A stretch of 64,000 nt of DNA, from the NCBI RefSeq assembly GCF_001949145.1, contig NW_019091415.1, forward strand, positions 1,361,091 to 1,425,090, given 5' to 3'. Made by a program: the position numbers and the translations under genes. How positions within the stretch are numbered: position 1 is the stretch's first letter; each line of letters begins with the position of its first letter. The notes beneath the pieces were generated by a model that saw nothing but the letters and a program-made list of their open reading frames with translations, had not been told where the DNA came from and did no database searches. Shown in pieces: positions 1 to 11,808 of this stretch. Origin of the DNA: Acanthaster planci. Taxonomy: Eukaryota > Echinodermata > Asteroidea > Valvatida > Acanthasteridae.

Positions 1-2200
1 CTGTCTACAGTTGTGGCATTTCAAAGAAGTTGAGTCTTAGTGGGAATGAATTGCTTGAAGTGGTTGTGAAAAGACTCCAACGATGTCCACCTGCAAGCAC
101 GTCGGTAGGCCTCCCATGTCTTGGTGTAGAGTTGCACCCCAGGTGGGTCCTGGATGCAGAAGATGTGCTTTTTCTGGGACTCCCAGACATCCCAGATACG
201 GGTTGAGTCGAACAGAGGAGTGCCCATGATTTTGTCCCCCTGCTGGCCATCCAAGGTATTGATGAGCTCCTTGATGAGGCTAGTAGTCTCCTCTACACCA
301 CGGGTTGTCCGTCTGCAGTAGCGGGTCAGGGCTCTCATGCCCATGCTGTTAGTCACGTCTTCATCTGAGGGCCTGCTGATGTTCTGGGCCATCAGCTAAT
401 TCATCTTTGCCTCTCTCAGACGGTTGACATATTCTGCACTCAATAAGAAGATAGATGCATGCTGAAAGTCGCTGCAGGAAGAACAGGTAAAGCTGATGAC
501 ACACCGTCGTACAGGAAGAGGCAAATCTCCTCGTGAAGTGCCAGATGTTACAACAAACTTGCAGATTAGGAGAGCCACTGAAGAGTCTGGTTGTCCTTTG
601 AGCTCCTTGATGAGGCTAGTAGTCTACTCCAAACCCCACGGGTTGTCCGTCTGCAGTAGCGGGTCAGGGCTCTCATGCCCATGCTGTTTGTCACGTTTTC
701 ATCTGAGGGCCAGCTGATGTTCTGGGCCATCAGCTCATTCATCTTTGCCTCTCTCAGACGATTGACATATTCTGCACTCCATGAGAAGATGCTTGCTAAA
801 AGTCGCTTCAGGAAGAATGGGTAAAGTTGATGACACTCCGTTGTACAGGAAGAGGCAAATCTCCTCATGAAGTGCCAGATGTCAAGACAAACTTGCAGAT
901 TGGGAGAGCCACTGAAGAGTCTGGTTGTCCTTTTTAGGAAAATAAGTCCATAAGTTGGTTTCATATTTTGCATGAATTTTTGTGGAAATTTAGTTCATAA
1001 GATAGAAAAAGAAGCTGTTGAATTTGACCAAATTTCATGTCTGCCTCACCTGGTACTGCTGCAGTCTGTCTAGATAATAGTAGCTCAGGAGGGGGCACAC
1101 CAGCATCCTTGTGTAGACCTTGGCCTTCTGCAGCTGTCAAGACGCTCATCAGGACTTGGCCGTGCTCATTGCCAACGTTGGTAGCCCATGCTGCGGTACC
1201 AAGGGAGTGGCTGGCAAGTTTCCTTGCAACCTGTATTGAATATTTAACGAGAAAGTAAACCTCAAAACGAGGGATACAAACGACAAGAACAAACAAAACA
1301 AACTCAATTCATTTTCTGTCTTTGTGGCCATTAGCACATTTGCAAAACTTGCTATTTAGGGCATTCGCAAAATGATACCAAACTGATAAGAAACAATTGC
1401 AGGGTTACGTATGTATTAGCAAACTATTTTGTTTTTTAAATGTAGGATGANTATCATCTTCTTGGTGGAGTCAGCTTTGAGCACCCGGCCAAAAGTAGAC
1501 GTGATGGCTGCCTTGGTCTCGTCGATGCACTGCAGGAGATCACTGACATAGACCAACTGTAATTGGGATGGGTGTCATGGGGGGTATCAAATGGGGGGGG
1601 GATAAGGCCATGGTTGCTAGCCTTGATAAACTTGTGGCACTGGGACAGGAAGTGGGCTATTCTCTAGAGCCAGGCTTCACTGTGCTGTTTGTGCAATTTC
1701 CTCCGCAGCTGTTAGGGGCTGTTGCCCAGCCCTTGGGACCTGAGGCATGTACCACCTTGATGTCACACCACCCTATATGTCAAGATGGCAGGAAACTGCA
1801 CTCAGTGCCCAATGTCCAGCTGCCCTAGGACAGCCTGGCTCCAACTGATGACCTTTTCTTGCAGTGACAGCACTCCAGGTACTCAGCTGCCAGGTTGACG
1901 CATCCGTCGATATCCAAAATCTGATGTACCTGCAGGTACATACCTGCCAAGTGGAGTTGGACAGGTCAGCCGCAGATACCACAACTTCCGTGCCATCCAG
2001 TGGAGGGGGTGGTGCCTGAAGAACTCGGCAGCCTTGGGCAGCTGGCCATGGATGGGACGAGGCTCAGGAGAATCGAACCAGAGACAGTCATTCGGTTGTA
2101 ATCAATCCCTGGTGTCCTCCTCTTTGATGAATTGAAGAGGGCCCTAGACGTCCATAGGTGGTCCTCCTGAGGCAGTGACTCCCGCCGTCCTTCCGTCAAG
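1..2200 (-). pseudogene. Decayed multi-exon gene of a repeat-associated DUF6729-like protein family
   Basis: Read on the minus strand, protein blocks appear in a consistent order but in shifting frames: 'LGQLDIGH', 'QGLGNSP' and 'IPPPFDTPHDTHPNYS' (about 1990-1570), 'CIDETKAAITSTFGRVLKAD' (about 1560-1455), 'GNEHGQVLMSVLTAAEG' (1230-1050), 'LQVCLDIWHFMRRFA' (from 929), then 'DSTRIWDVWESQKKHIFC' and 'TSLESFHNHFKQFIPTK' near 250-30. I recall this order from a large family of uncharacterised proteins found in many copies in aquatic animals (DUF6729-containing); its function is unknown and the family name is from memory. Splice-like sites remain: an acceptor before 1230, a CAG|GTGAGG donor after 1050, and an acceptor before 929. 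Frameshifts, stops and an internal tandem duplication make a working gene unlikely. The left end runs off the window. Confidence 0.6.
264..930 (-). repeat. Tandem direct duplication, ~330-bp unit, two copies
   Basis: Positions 264-597 and 600-930 are near-identical direct copies. Both contain the segment encoding 'MGMRALTRYCRRTTRG' on the minus strand. The duplication lies inside the DUF6729-like pseudogene, and its junction breaks the reading frame. The copies differ by scattered substitutions, so it is not an assembly stutter of identical sequence. Confidence 0.85.
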
Positions 2201-2489
2201 AGACACTCTAAAATGAAATAGATAAATTGTTATTGATGCATTTCCAAAAAAGTCACTTCCATTTTCCTCGGAAGAAGCATTTTCATTATACATATACTGA
2301 CTTTGACTCACCACACAGGCAGACTCTCGCACAGAAGTCTTTGGGCCAGCACTTGATGGCTTGTGCTCTGCATCAGTGCATACACGGGAAAGGAAAAATT
2401 TTATTGTAACGAAAAACACTGCCGTCTGTTCTTAATTCCTTTGTTATGCCAATAAACCCGTACTTCACTGCACTGTATACACTATGAAT

Positions 2490-3515
2490 TTAACTATGCT
2501 CCTCTAGCTCATATTTTCAATTTATCTCTTTCTTCCGGTATCGTTCCCTCAAATCTAAGTCACTCCTGTCTTTAAAAAAGGAGACCCTCATGATATCTGC
2601 AACTATCGTCCTATTTCTGTTCTGCCTACTTTCTCTAAGATACTTGAGAGGTTAGTGTTCAATAGACTCTTTAAATTCTTTTATACGTTTCATATTCTAT
2701 CTAATCAATAATTTGGTTTCTGCCCCATGTTTTCCACAGACATGGCTCTCATCCACCTTACTGATCTCATATCTACTTCTCTGTCCAACAAACTGTGTAC
2801 TGCTGGTGTTTTCGTGGACTTATTCAAAGGCCTTTGATACTACTGATCAAGAAATTCTCGTTTCCAAACTTTCCTTCAGTTGTGTCAGAGGATGCCCCCT
2901 TAAATGGTTCTCTAATTACCTGGCTGACAGGCAACAGTATACTCTCATCAATAATTTTTCATCAGCCCATGGTGTTATCACTTATGGTGTTTCTCAAGGC
3001 TCCATACTTGGTCCTCTTCTCTTCTTAGTCTACATTAATGACCTACACAATTCTTCCTCTTTGTTATCTTTTCTCCTATTTGCCGATGATACTACTGTCA
3101 TTTACTCAGATTCTTCTTTCCAGTCTCTCACTCAAATTCTCAACTCTGAGCTCATTCAAGTCTCCTCCTGGTTCAAGTCCAACAAGCTGTCCCTCACTCC
3201 TGGAAAACTAAATGTATTCTTTTCAGTAAATCTAATAATCCCAATCTTCACACTTTTCCTATTGATATTGACAACACATTCGTTACCCGGATCCGGTCGA
3301 CGAAATTCCTTGGCATCATCATAAACGACAATTTCACCCAGAGTTGACCACATTTAGGCCATCTTTAAAAATATAGGTGTTCTGACTTAATTTTGTGCTT
3401 TTCTACCTCCATTTACCCTGTTTTCTCTTTGTAATACCCTAATTCTTCCCTATCTGAACTATAGCAATTTTTTCCGGAAATCCTCTACTTACTGTCAGAA
3501 CTAGTGCCTTTTTCT
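2490..3515 (+). pseudogene. CR1-like LINE reverse transcriptase, first part
   Basis: The plus strand encodes a non-LTR reverse transcriptase in order: 'VTPVFKKGD' and 'NYRPISVLPTFSKILERL' (2555-2660), 'SKAFDTTDQEILVSKL' (2825-2875), 'GVSQGSILGPLLFLVYINDL' (about 2990-3050), the catalytic block 'FLLFADDTTVIYSD' (3070-3115) and 'SSWFKSNKLSLTP' (3160-3200). The FADD box is intact, but there is an in-frame stop near 2710, a frameshift near 2810 and more stops after 3200. The 5' end is truncated, with no endonuclease. Family placement (CR1/jockey group) rests on the NYRPISVLP and FADD contexts. The thumb and C-terminus resume at 4706. Confidence 0.85.
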
Positions 3516-3519
3516 AACA

Positions 3520-4705
3520 GTAACAGTGCTCAATGACAATCGTGAGGAAATAAAGTCCACAGGTTCACTTTTTGTTTCTCAAATCAATTTTATTAAATTA
3601 AAAATATTTCTTCCAACAGCAATACCTCAAGGAACAATCGAAGCCAATAATGGCATATCACAAGTCAGAGGTCACTCCAAAAGTTACGATAAATTTATTA
3701 CTATCCAACCGTTGCTTTTGCCACTACACCGACACCTAGGACGTCCGATTCTTATTCAAACGATAATTCCAATCTCATTATAAAATTAACAAAATCTTCA
3801 CTTCTACGAGTGATGCCAGACACAAATACATATCTACGGTTCAGAGTTCATGCAATCAGCCGTGAATGAAGTCTTTGATGTCTTTGGGCACTTCTCACAT
3901 CCCATCAGCTTAAAATGCTGCTCCAGCCTACAGTCTCTGGAAGAACATACATGTATATGGCGGACGGTCACTAGACGGCTCTCAGCTTTCTTGGCCCTCT
4001 CTATGACTCTCGTCTCATCTCAACATCGGAGCAGGCCGTGGTTACTGATCAACATTGTTGACTCGTCTCCCTCAAGCCAGGTTGAAAACAAACATCAAGC
4101 AGAAAATTGCCCGGTAGCCACTCTAGAAATTCTACTTATTAGCAAGCTGCACTGCCTACTACAAGCCAGACTGCTTGTTATTACAATCTTAGCGCCTGAA
4201 TTGCCCTAGAAAAGAAAAATCATATCACTGCAGCAGAGCCAAGTGACAACACATCTGCACAGATGGAATTCAGGGAGACACTCTCTCATTTCCCGCCAAT
4301 TCTCATAACCTTTACCACCCTTTGCATCTCATTTCCATCCCCTCAATCAAACTTGACATCATTTCCATTCTCATTTAAACATACACACATTTTCCTCAAG
4401 TTTCCTCGACCACAGGAGAACGAAGGAAAGTCCACACTTTGTATATAAAACAGGTATGTGTGTGTTGGTGTGTGGTGAAGACGCTCTCCCAGGCATTGTG
4501 TGGCAGGAAGCTGTATTGTTATGATCAGTCAACCTCGGCTTGCAAGATTTAGCCTGTTGTAAAGAAACTCATGGATAAGAACGAAAGGGTTGGACAAACT
4601 AAACGGGAAAGAAAACACATTTATTTATACTGTGGAGAACAATGGTCTTAAAACAAGGAAAGCGTGGCCTTATACTCTGACACTTACGATCAACTGATTC
4701 CTTTG
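3520..4705. mobile_element. Unidentified ~1.2-kb insert inside the CR1-like LINE
   Basis: The LINE coding sequence stops after the segment 'LILPYLNY' (about 3440-3470) and resumes with 'KRAIRICTLSHPRDH' at about 4712, where the protein family normally needs only some 15-20 residues. The intervening DNA is AT-rich, has no coding similarity I recognise, and contains short ORFs only. I did not find convincing terminal repeats or a target-site duplication, so the class of element is open; a simple rearrangement is the alternative. Confidence 0.5.
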
Positions 4706-5060
4706 ATTACACTCTAGAAGCGAGCCATTAGAATTTGCACACTTTCACACCCTCGGGACCATAGGGCACCTCTCTTTTCTAGGCTCCACACATTACATGT
4801 AACTCTAAATGACATTCACAAATTTCACATCGGCATATTCATGTATAAGTTCATTATTAATTAACAAACTTCTTCCTTCTATCTTTTCATATTACTTTTC
4901 TGCAGTGACAATACTCATGGGCACAGCACTCGGTCTCTTAACAATCTTTACGTTCCTTTCACCCGCACAGCATACACTCTTAAAACACTTGATTTCTGTG
5001 GCCATGTTTGTGGAAGGGTCTTGACGAGGTTTTGAAAACAGAGTTGTCTTCGGGTCGATT
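4706..5060 (+). pseudogene. CR1-like LINE reverse transcriptase, C-terminal part
   Basis: The plus strand gives 'KRAIRICTLSHPRDHRAPLF', then 'LNDIHKFHIGIFMYKFI' and 'LPSIFSYYF' (to about 4905), with stops and a frameshift, then a decayed tail. This is the usual C-terminus of CR1-type ORF2 proteins and continues the element at 2490-3515. Confidence 0.75.
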
Positions 5061-5556
5061 CAAGGCCTCTCAAATTTTTTTTTTTGTTTCCCAATACATA
5101 GCTTAGTTTTCTTTCCTAATGTATTTCTGCCTTTTTATCACACTGTTGTGTTTTGTTTTTTTTTTCTCTCTTTTTGTAATTTTCACGTCTTCTTTCCACA
5201 CAATTCCTTATGGTCATTGTTAATATAAGTACCAAATTTATTATCGTCATTTTGCATTATTTTATTTCTGTCATAAGGTATTCCCCTTTAAGTTAATTTA
5301 TTGCTGCTGTTGTTTTTGGTTATCTTGCTTTTTGTTTGTCCTCTGTAAAGTCCTTTTGTCCAGGGCTTTCCAAAACAAGCCTCCCGGCTTCTGAAAAAAA
5401 ACCGATACTGGTTTTCCCTTTACTTATGTATTTCTTGTTTTTGTTACTCTATAACGATTTATTTTGTACTGTTATTGTTTACTTTTCCTGATCTTAACCA
5501 ATATGGAAATTAACGTCATATTGATTGATTGATTGATTGATTGATCGATCGATCGA
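5060..5556 (+). repeat. LINE 3' UTR with (ATTG)n tail
   Basis: After the LINE C-terminus comes a T-rich 3' UTR holding the inverted pair 'CCCGGCTTCTG ... CCGATACTGG', ending in tandem ATTG units that grade into ATCG units (5519-5556). Short tandem-repeat tails are usual for CR1/L2-type LINEs, and this marks the 3' end of the element. Confidence 0.6.
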
Positions 5557-5559
5557 TTG

Positions 5560-6727
5560 AACTCATCAGTCACTTGCTATTTTTGTTGTTGGCCAGGCCC
5601 CTTTGTTCGATCGGCTGATTAATGCAATAGCCTTGGGCCCTGAAATGGATGGCCAGTGGGTTAGGGTGGAATGACTCCTGCCAAGTGGGCTTATTTGCAT
5701 TAGAATAACTTTACATACTTTTTATTGTTAGGAGGGACACTATCTTGCATTTTTGACTTTGGAAAAGTACATGTACCAGGCACTTGGTATAAAACTGGAC
5801 CCACCCTCACATGTGGAGGATATTTTCGCGACTCTGGTATGATTTTGCGCCCTCTATCTTGTTTCTACGAATGCCCATTTTTGTTAATGGCGTAACAAGC
5901 GCACGCATGCACTATATGTGCCATGAACACACCAACCAACCATGCTGAAGATTTGCGACTGGGTGCTCGCACAGACAACTTGCCCCTTTTGTTATTTCTG
6001 TTCTGGCTGTCACCATGCAACTTGAGTTCTATTGTCAAAGTACATACTGGTGGGTGTTGTAAGTTTATCTACATGCATTGATGTATCCCGCGCCCTTGTC
6101 AGCCATGCCTGAGCATTTTCTTTACTTTTAGAATTGTATAAATTAGTAAGTTATGCTGTATAAAATGTTAGGTGTAGAACTGGGTCTCATGAGTACTGGT
6201 TAACAGCTCCTGGATTCACTTGACTGAAACATTGATTTAAGTGTGCAATGTAGCCAAGGAATTACATGTATTGGATTAATTGGTTGCAATAACTTACTGT
6301 TGTTAAATTGATGTACCGTTGAATCCATACTGCCAAATTTTAAGTGGCTAAATGACTCAATTAATTTTTTGAATAAATGGCAGAGACCAGTTGGCGAATG
6401 GCGATCATAAATAATTCTTTCCTTTTTGTAAGTTGACATGTGTGTTCTCACTGCAGGCGGATCCAATAAAGGATTTCGATACAATGATGCTCAAAGATAC
6501 ATTTCAAATAAAAAAGGCACGAAGGATCAAGAAGTACCCCAGTACTGTGGGGTCCGACGTCCGCTCCGCTTGTTTGTGGGAGTGGACGGCTAACCCCAGA
6601 GTTCTGGGGGTAATCAGGAAGGGGGCCTCATTAGTCTGAAGAGGCAAAGCGGATTTGATTTCACATCAAGAAAAAGGGAAAATCTATAACGTGCTGTGGA
6701 AGAACTCGCCATGACTTGCTTCATGAT
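5560..6727. other. Intergenic DNA, no gene recognised
   Basis: AT-rich DNA with no coding similarity. Two short palindromes lie at 6535-6555 (ACCCCAGTACTGTGGGGT) and near 6595-6612 (CCCAGAGTTCTGGGG), in a segment that may be the remnant of a small element. Confidence 0.4.
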
Positions 6728-7204
6728 GCTCGGGCAGGAACAATGTTGAATCCGAAGTGCACGAAAAGAAATCGAAGAAAAAGTTTTTAAAAGCGAAGAG
6801 ATGATATACTTTGCCAACTAAAGTCGGATTAAAGTACTGCGCATGCGCGGAGTGAACTATCATTACACGGGGGTACAGATGCACTGCATGGACGTAACGT
6901 TTTGCAAAGCGTACGGTTGAGTATACATAATATGTATGTCGTAAACCAATGTTCACGCACCTTCTACATACACACTGTTGCGTGAACTATCGATACCAGG
7001 CTTCTTTTCTACAAGAATGTCAGACACCAGAAAGGGGGCACACATTCACCGGACTTCCAACCTGGAAACTCTGGTTGTGGTTGATCCACAATGCAGTAAG
7101 CACGTGCATTCAACAACACTTTCCCTGCCTTGAACTTGGCCAGCTCCCATGCACATCATTAAATGAAAAAAAAAACACGTACAGATCAATCACATTGCTC
7201 TTAT

Positions 7205-7728
7205 GGAAAAATGTCATTATTGTATCGGATGTTCGAACTCAATAGAAAGGAATGAGCACAACTCAAACTGAAAGAAAGGAACTCAGAAACCTACGCTGTA
7301 GTCTGATAAGTGGAACTAAACTCAACAAAATTTAATGTTGTTGTTTTGTTTTAATGCCGCTTCCAGCAACTCAGGCTGTTTGCGCCAATAACTGTACGTT
7401 TATTCATACACTTTATTAATCAGCATCACATTACGGAGTTAGGAAGAAGGTCCATCCAGTTTTAGAGGCAGGAGGAAACCGGAGTACCCGGAGACAACCT
7501 GCGAGAGCGAGTATGGACTGGAAACCAAATGCACTTAAAGCTTGGGCCAGGCTGGGACTCGAACCCGGGCCTCATTGGTGCAAAGCGAGGATAGAACCGC
7601 CACGCTAACCCGCTCCCCCAACAAAATTCAATCATTTACACTTCTCCTTTTATACACTTGGGCTGGCCGCCAGTGAGGACCGATATATGCAAAGTAGTAC
7701 CAAATTAACATAACAATGGATATCACAG
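7205..7728. mobile_element. ~520-bp insertion in LTR copy A, itself containing a SINE
   Basis: Copy B reads straight across this point (junction near 33470). In copy A the flanks repeat GTCAT (about 7213 and 7722), which looks like a 5-bp target duplication. The inserted DNA outside the SINE is about 240 bp and I do not recognise it. Confidence 0.45.
7337..7618 (-). mobile_element. tRNA-derived SINE, copy 1
   Basis: On the minus strand the element begins GGGGGAGCGGGTTAGCG, carries a pol III A-box-like region and a perfect B box GGTTCGAGTCC (reading about 7575-7555), then a body with 'GGGTACTCCGGTTTCCTCC' and a tail related to 39056-39336. It is flanked by a 14-bp target duplication, CAACAAAATTTAAT at 7323-7336 and CAACAAAATTCAAT at 7619-7632 (one mismatch). 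Length about 282 bp. The tRNA-like head, unrelated body and target duplication fit a SINE moved by a LINE. Confidence 0.88.
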
Positions 7729-8153
7729 TCATCAAACAGGGAAGCGGTCATAATTTTCATATGATAAAATGGCAGTTTCCTTTCGCATTTATGGGAAAAA
7801 ATCGTCTTTCGGGAGTTCTTTTCCGGCGAGAATGCCCAAAGTAAAAAAATAAAATAAAATGCGTCGATGAGGGCGGCAGACAAATCTAGCTATTTGAAGA
7901 TGTCAGGATACGGCTCTCGCTCGGTACCCCAGAATTTCTTGACCTTGCGGCCATAATGAGAGATTTTATAGCACAATATCAGAGACAAGTAAGTGAAATA
8001 TCATTGTCGGCAAATGACTGCGGCGTCTGAAATTCATCAGGACCTTACTCCTGTTCAAATTGGGACGGTCCATACGACCCAGTGTTGATCAACATTATCG
8101 ATGTAAAAGAAATTACAAGTAACTCACTGTCTGACCTCTTAATTCACAGTTAA

Positions 8154-8320
8154 TACGAGCGATTCACAATAGTGCGCCACCAAGAGTTTGCAACGCATTT
8201 GCAAATCAGAACGCGCGAAATTTGTCGACCCTCTCCAAACGCGCAATGGGTCGACAAATTCCGCGCATTGTGATTGGCTAACGTGTTGCAAACTCTTGAT
8301 GGCGCACTAAAACGGCCGTA
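8154..8320. mobile_element. Foldback MITE, ~167 bp
   Basis: The segment is almost one long hairpin. Arms AGTGCGCCACCAAGAGTTTG at 8171 and its inverted partner at 8285-8308 match over 24 bp with one mismatch; inner arms (around TTTGTCGACCC and GGGTCGACAAA) pair too, and the outer ends are TACG and CGTA. Copy B of the surrounding LTR lacks it (empty site near 33030), which fixes its limits. It encodes nothing; a transposase would have to act in trans. The target duplication is not clear, so the superfamily is open. Confidence 0.8.
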
Positions 8321-8829
8321 TTGCGAGCAAGCGCAGCGCTTCCGCGTTCCCCGAAATTATGAATCAGTCGTTAAATTGCAGAGCCGTAATGTGACATCAT
8401 CAAACAGGCTTCTACTGGATGCTCCCAACAACTCTTGTTTCCAGTGTGCCTGATATAAAGGCGAATTTTAACTCGTGCTTTTGACGTACGGTAGCAATCT
8501 TTATTTAGTTTTTACATAATGAATGGTTAAACTGCATGGATGTTTATCTAAATTTCATAAAAAGTGAAAGTATGAATTACCAATGTGATCGTTAAAACGT
8601 ATGTCTATTATGAGGCCTACTGTACCGAAAACGTATATCTAAACAAGAAACAAATATGGCCGCGTAGCACTGGGAAGATGAATGTAGGGAATTGAAGATA
8701 AACCGTGCTCATCGGCTTAACGGCTGACTTTTTGGCATGACTGGGCCTTTGTCGGCGTAAGTGATATTGGCGATTTGAAGTTCAAACCGCCAGGTAAATG
8801 AGCCATTTTGGTATTCCAACAGCGCATGC

Positions 8830-9945
8830 CCAGCACGAGGCCAATCGCGAACAGATGCATCAGCGCAGTCGTACGCTGATACTTGAGCGCTTTGTATTTG
8901 AAAAAAAACCATTTGCTTTTTGGNNNNNNNNNNNNNNNNNNNNNNNNNNNNNNNNNNNNNNNNNNNNNNNNNNNNNNNNNNNNNNNNNNNNNNNNNNNNN
9001 NNNNNNNNNNNNNNNNNNNNNNNNNNNNNNNNNNNNNNNNNNNNNNNNNNNNNNNNNNNNNNNNNNNNNNNNNNNNNNNNNNNNNNNNNNNNNNNNNNNN
9101 NNNNNNNNNNNNNNNNNNNNNNNNNNNNNNNNNNNNNNNNNNNNNNNNNNNNNNNNNNNNNNNNNNNNNNNNNNNNNNNNNNNNNNNNNNNNCGGGCGCG
9201 AAAAAGTTCAACACAGAGAGCCTCGGTTTCGATGCAGATGTGCGCAGACAGCGCTAATGTGAAATCCCTCTATACCGGCCGGCTCATAGAACAATATAAA
9301 TGACTGATTTCATCTGAAATTGGATGAACAATAAGATAAAATGCATAGTGATTCCTAACGTAGAAATACATGCAGATTTGCTTTGTAATTTACTAGACTC
9401 TTTGTCTGGCTCGCCTGTACAATAAGCCTCGGTTCTTGCATTTGATGAAATAGGCGAAGCGTATGATACAACTGTATTTTCTCACATTTCGATGTTTTAT
9501 TTTTCACTTTGCCTTCCGTTTGGTTTTTTCCCAATGACCAGACCGCTAATTCAACATCAGGCTTCATTCTTATTGCAGCGATATCTGGTTTAGCAACTCG
9601 TTCGGTTGTGTTAGATGGAGTGTCTTCCAGTGGCATGTAAATTTATTTTTATCTTTGTCACTATATAGGGAAAGTGAATAGTTTGCGACTTATCGATTCA
9701 AGTTTGATTCCGTAATCAAGCCCTATTTTTCTGTTATGTTTCCAAAATATTGTCGTTGTTCCTGTAAGCCAAATAAATTAAGCCAAATATATACATATAT
9801 ATACAAAAGCAACTATTACAAGATTCCGCTTGTATGGCGTCGATGTCTGGAGTTGCGCTCCTCGTCTGCACCAAAGTTATTAAGGTTAGAAGTTCCAGTG
9901 AGAGTCGACTTAATTACTGGCTGCCGGTATTGTGGAACAACCTTA
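8830..9945. mobile_element. Insertion in LTR copy A, partly hidden by an assembly gap
   Basis: Copy B is continuous at about 32541-32552, while copy A has about 1.1 kb here, including the run of N at 8924-9192. The visible part is AT-rich with no coding similarity I recognise. Identity unknown. Confidence 0.45.
8924..9192. other. Assembly gap (N run)
   Basis: 269 undetermined bases. Any open reading frame spanning it is an artefact of the N run. Confidence 0.99.
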
Positions 9946-10699
9946 CTTGGTGAACTTGATAGCAGTAACATGAATTCAAGAGACAACGCTGGGGACGGAG
10001 GGGGCACAGACACCACCGTCCGTGAGGACGCCGAGTTGAAGAGCTGAAGAAAAAAAAGAAAATCTAATGTGGAAAGATCACACGTGGTGTGAACTGCATG
10101 GAAGTATGCAGACTCAGTGCAGACGGATGCCTATGTATGATATTAAACGCAGAGATGTTTGTGCTGCCGGGACGGGGCTGTGACAAATTGGAAAAGTGGG
10201 AGACTGAACTGATCGGGAGCTGTTACGACTTTGAAGAATTTCAGAGGACTTTTTGAAGGTCAGAACTTACCCGTCTTCGGCAAGTCCCTGACTAGAAAAC
10301 GCCCACCTGTAAATCTTAAATGCTACACTGACATTAGTAGGACCCACCTCGGACGGCTAAAGAGTCTTAAAATCCCGAAGAGCCTTCTTCAATTGGCAAA
10401 CATCGATCTGACCATCTCCATGTTTCTTATCTTAGACCAACCAGTTAGGCCCCCTCTTTGTGTGACAAAGTACAGCCGGCACAGTCTCATATCAGAAAAC
10501 CATGTCATGCCTGTTGTATTGTAACAATAATACACTGTTACACACAGAGGCTTCAGTCCGGATGTGTTGCTTCTAAAACAGATCTTATTAGACAAACTAG
10601 GTGGTCATCAGGGGGATGTATACCGTGGAAAGGAGTGGAGAGAAAAGGTTGGTCAGTCCAAAATTTCTGTCACGGGTTATAAACAAAAAGAGAAACATT

Positions 10700-11730
10700 C
10701 TAGACACGTTTACTCAAGGCGAGCTGAAAACATACAAATGACGAGATGTGTTTGTGGACAAACACGGAGCTGTTTCTGATTTTTCATTTTCAGCTTTATA
10801 ATAATTGTAATAGAAGGTTTCCTCTGATTTGTCTGAAATTTTCACAGAACATCCCAGGCGAACTACTGAGATGATCGATAAAAGTGCAAAGTAAAAAACG
10901 AAGTCCTTCTCCAGAGGTTTTTAGACGACTTTAATCTCGTGTCACGTGACCTGTGATGACGTCACCGTGACAAAAATTTATTTTGACAGGCCCACGAGTT
11001 GATGGACTATGTATGCTCCCAAAATGAAGTCACTCAGATGTGTGAATGCACCAGTCTTTGACTTCAGAAAAACGTGCACAAAACCTATGCAGCCTATGCA
11101 ACACCTAAGAAAAACTGCAGCTTAAAAGTCATGTTACGTGATTTGCGTTTATATCGAAAACAAAACTATGAAATATCATTTGATATTTGGACTCTTGGGT
11201 ATATTTGTAATCGAACGAAGACGAAAAAAATGACTTTTCTTCGCTCTCATAGTGATCCTAATCCGTAGTTCAGGACTACTCTCATTAAGATCGATAATAT
11301 TGCGTAGTAGAAAAACGTGTAGGCCTACAAAAACTATGGAAAAAAATTAATATTCAAATTCAGAATTAAATCACGAGATGACGACATCATGATGACATTA
11401 TTTTAATATCTTCTTAGTCTTAGGGTAGTTCCTTATTGTAACTTTGACGACAATCTGAGATTGCTAAGTGACGAAAATGGTGCCTCAAATCTATGTACAA
11501 AGTCAATATAAACAATTAAATATTCAAAAATCAATTTTTAAAAAATTGATGACGTCATCAAGCCAAATTTCTTCTAGGACCGTCCTTGAATGATGTTTTA
11601 ACATTGTGCCGAGTTTGAAGTGATCAGATTTATTATGGTACCAAAGTTGATTGGCTGGAGAAGTCTGAAGGAAAAAGAGGGGGGAGAGAAAAAAATTAAC
11701 GAAAACAAGGGCTGTTTAGGCAAGAATGCT
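10700..11730. other. ~1-kb segment of copy A without a clear counterpart in copy B
   Basis: Between matched blocks ending near 10700 and resuming near 11730 the DNA has no clear match in copy B, where the corresponding interval is about 350 bp. No gene is recognised. It contains the palindromic CRE-like word TGACGTCA near 10958-10965. Confidence 0.4.
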
Positions 11731-11808
11731 GAAACAGCTAAAAATAGGCAAGCTCTAGTAAAATAGTATTATGTTCTCATTCTGACGGATCTGAAGCATT
11801 TCATGTCA

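Larger units (their letters stand above)
6728..11808 (-). mobile_element. Gypsy-family long LTR, copy A, with nested insertions
   Basis: This stretch is the reverse complement of 31390-33977 over many blocks: 6728-6915 matches 33785-33977, 7030-7205 matches 33470-33700, 7728-8154 matches 33030-33470, 8321-8480 matches 32860-33030, 8740-8826 matches 32552-32650, and 9945-10640 matches 31880-32540. In element orientation it starts with TGACAT right after a purine tract (11809-11820) that follows a Gypsy integrase tail, the position of a 3' LTR. Copy A is about 5.1 kb against 2.6 kb for copy B because of inserts at 7205-7728, 8154-8320, 8830-9945 and about 10700-11730. The LTR reading is inference; an inverted segmental duplication is the alternative. 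Confidence 0.6.

Noticed and set aside
5519-5556. ATTG/ATCG microsatellite as an independent feature
   Set aside because: It sits exactly at the 3' end of the CR1-like LINE and is explained as its tail.
7555-7618. Possible tRNA gene
   Set aside because: The B box is perfect but no cloverleaf acceptor stem closes around it, and the unit recurs with a shared body at 39 kb; it is a SINE head.
8717-9303. Frames of 120-165 codons around 9 kb
   Set aside because: They span the N run at 8924-9192; no real coding sequence flanks it.
10950-10975. CRE-like TGACGTCA as a functional regulatory site
   Set aside because: A single eight-base palindrome with no gene nearby is not enough support.
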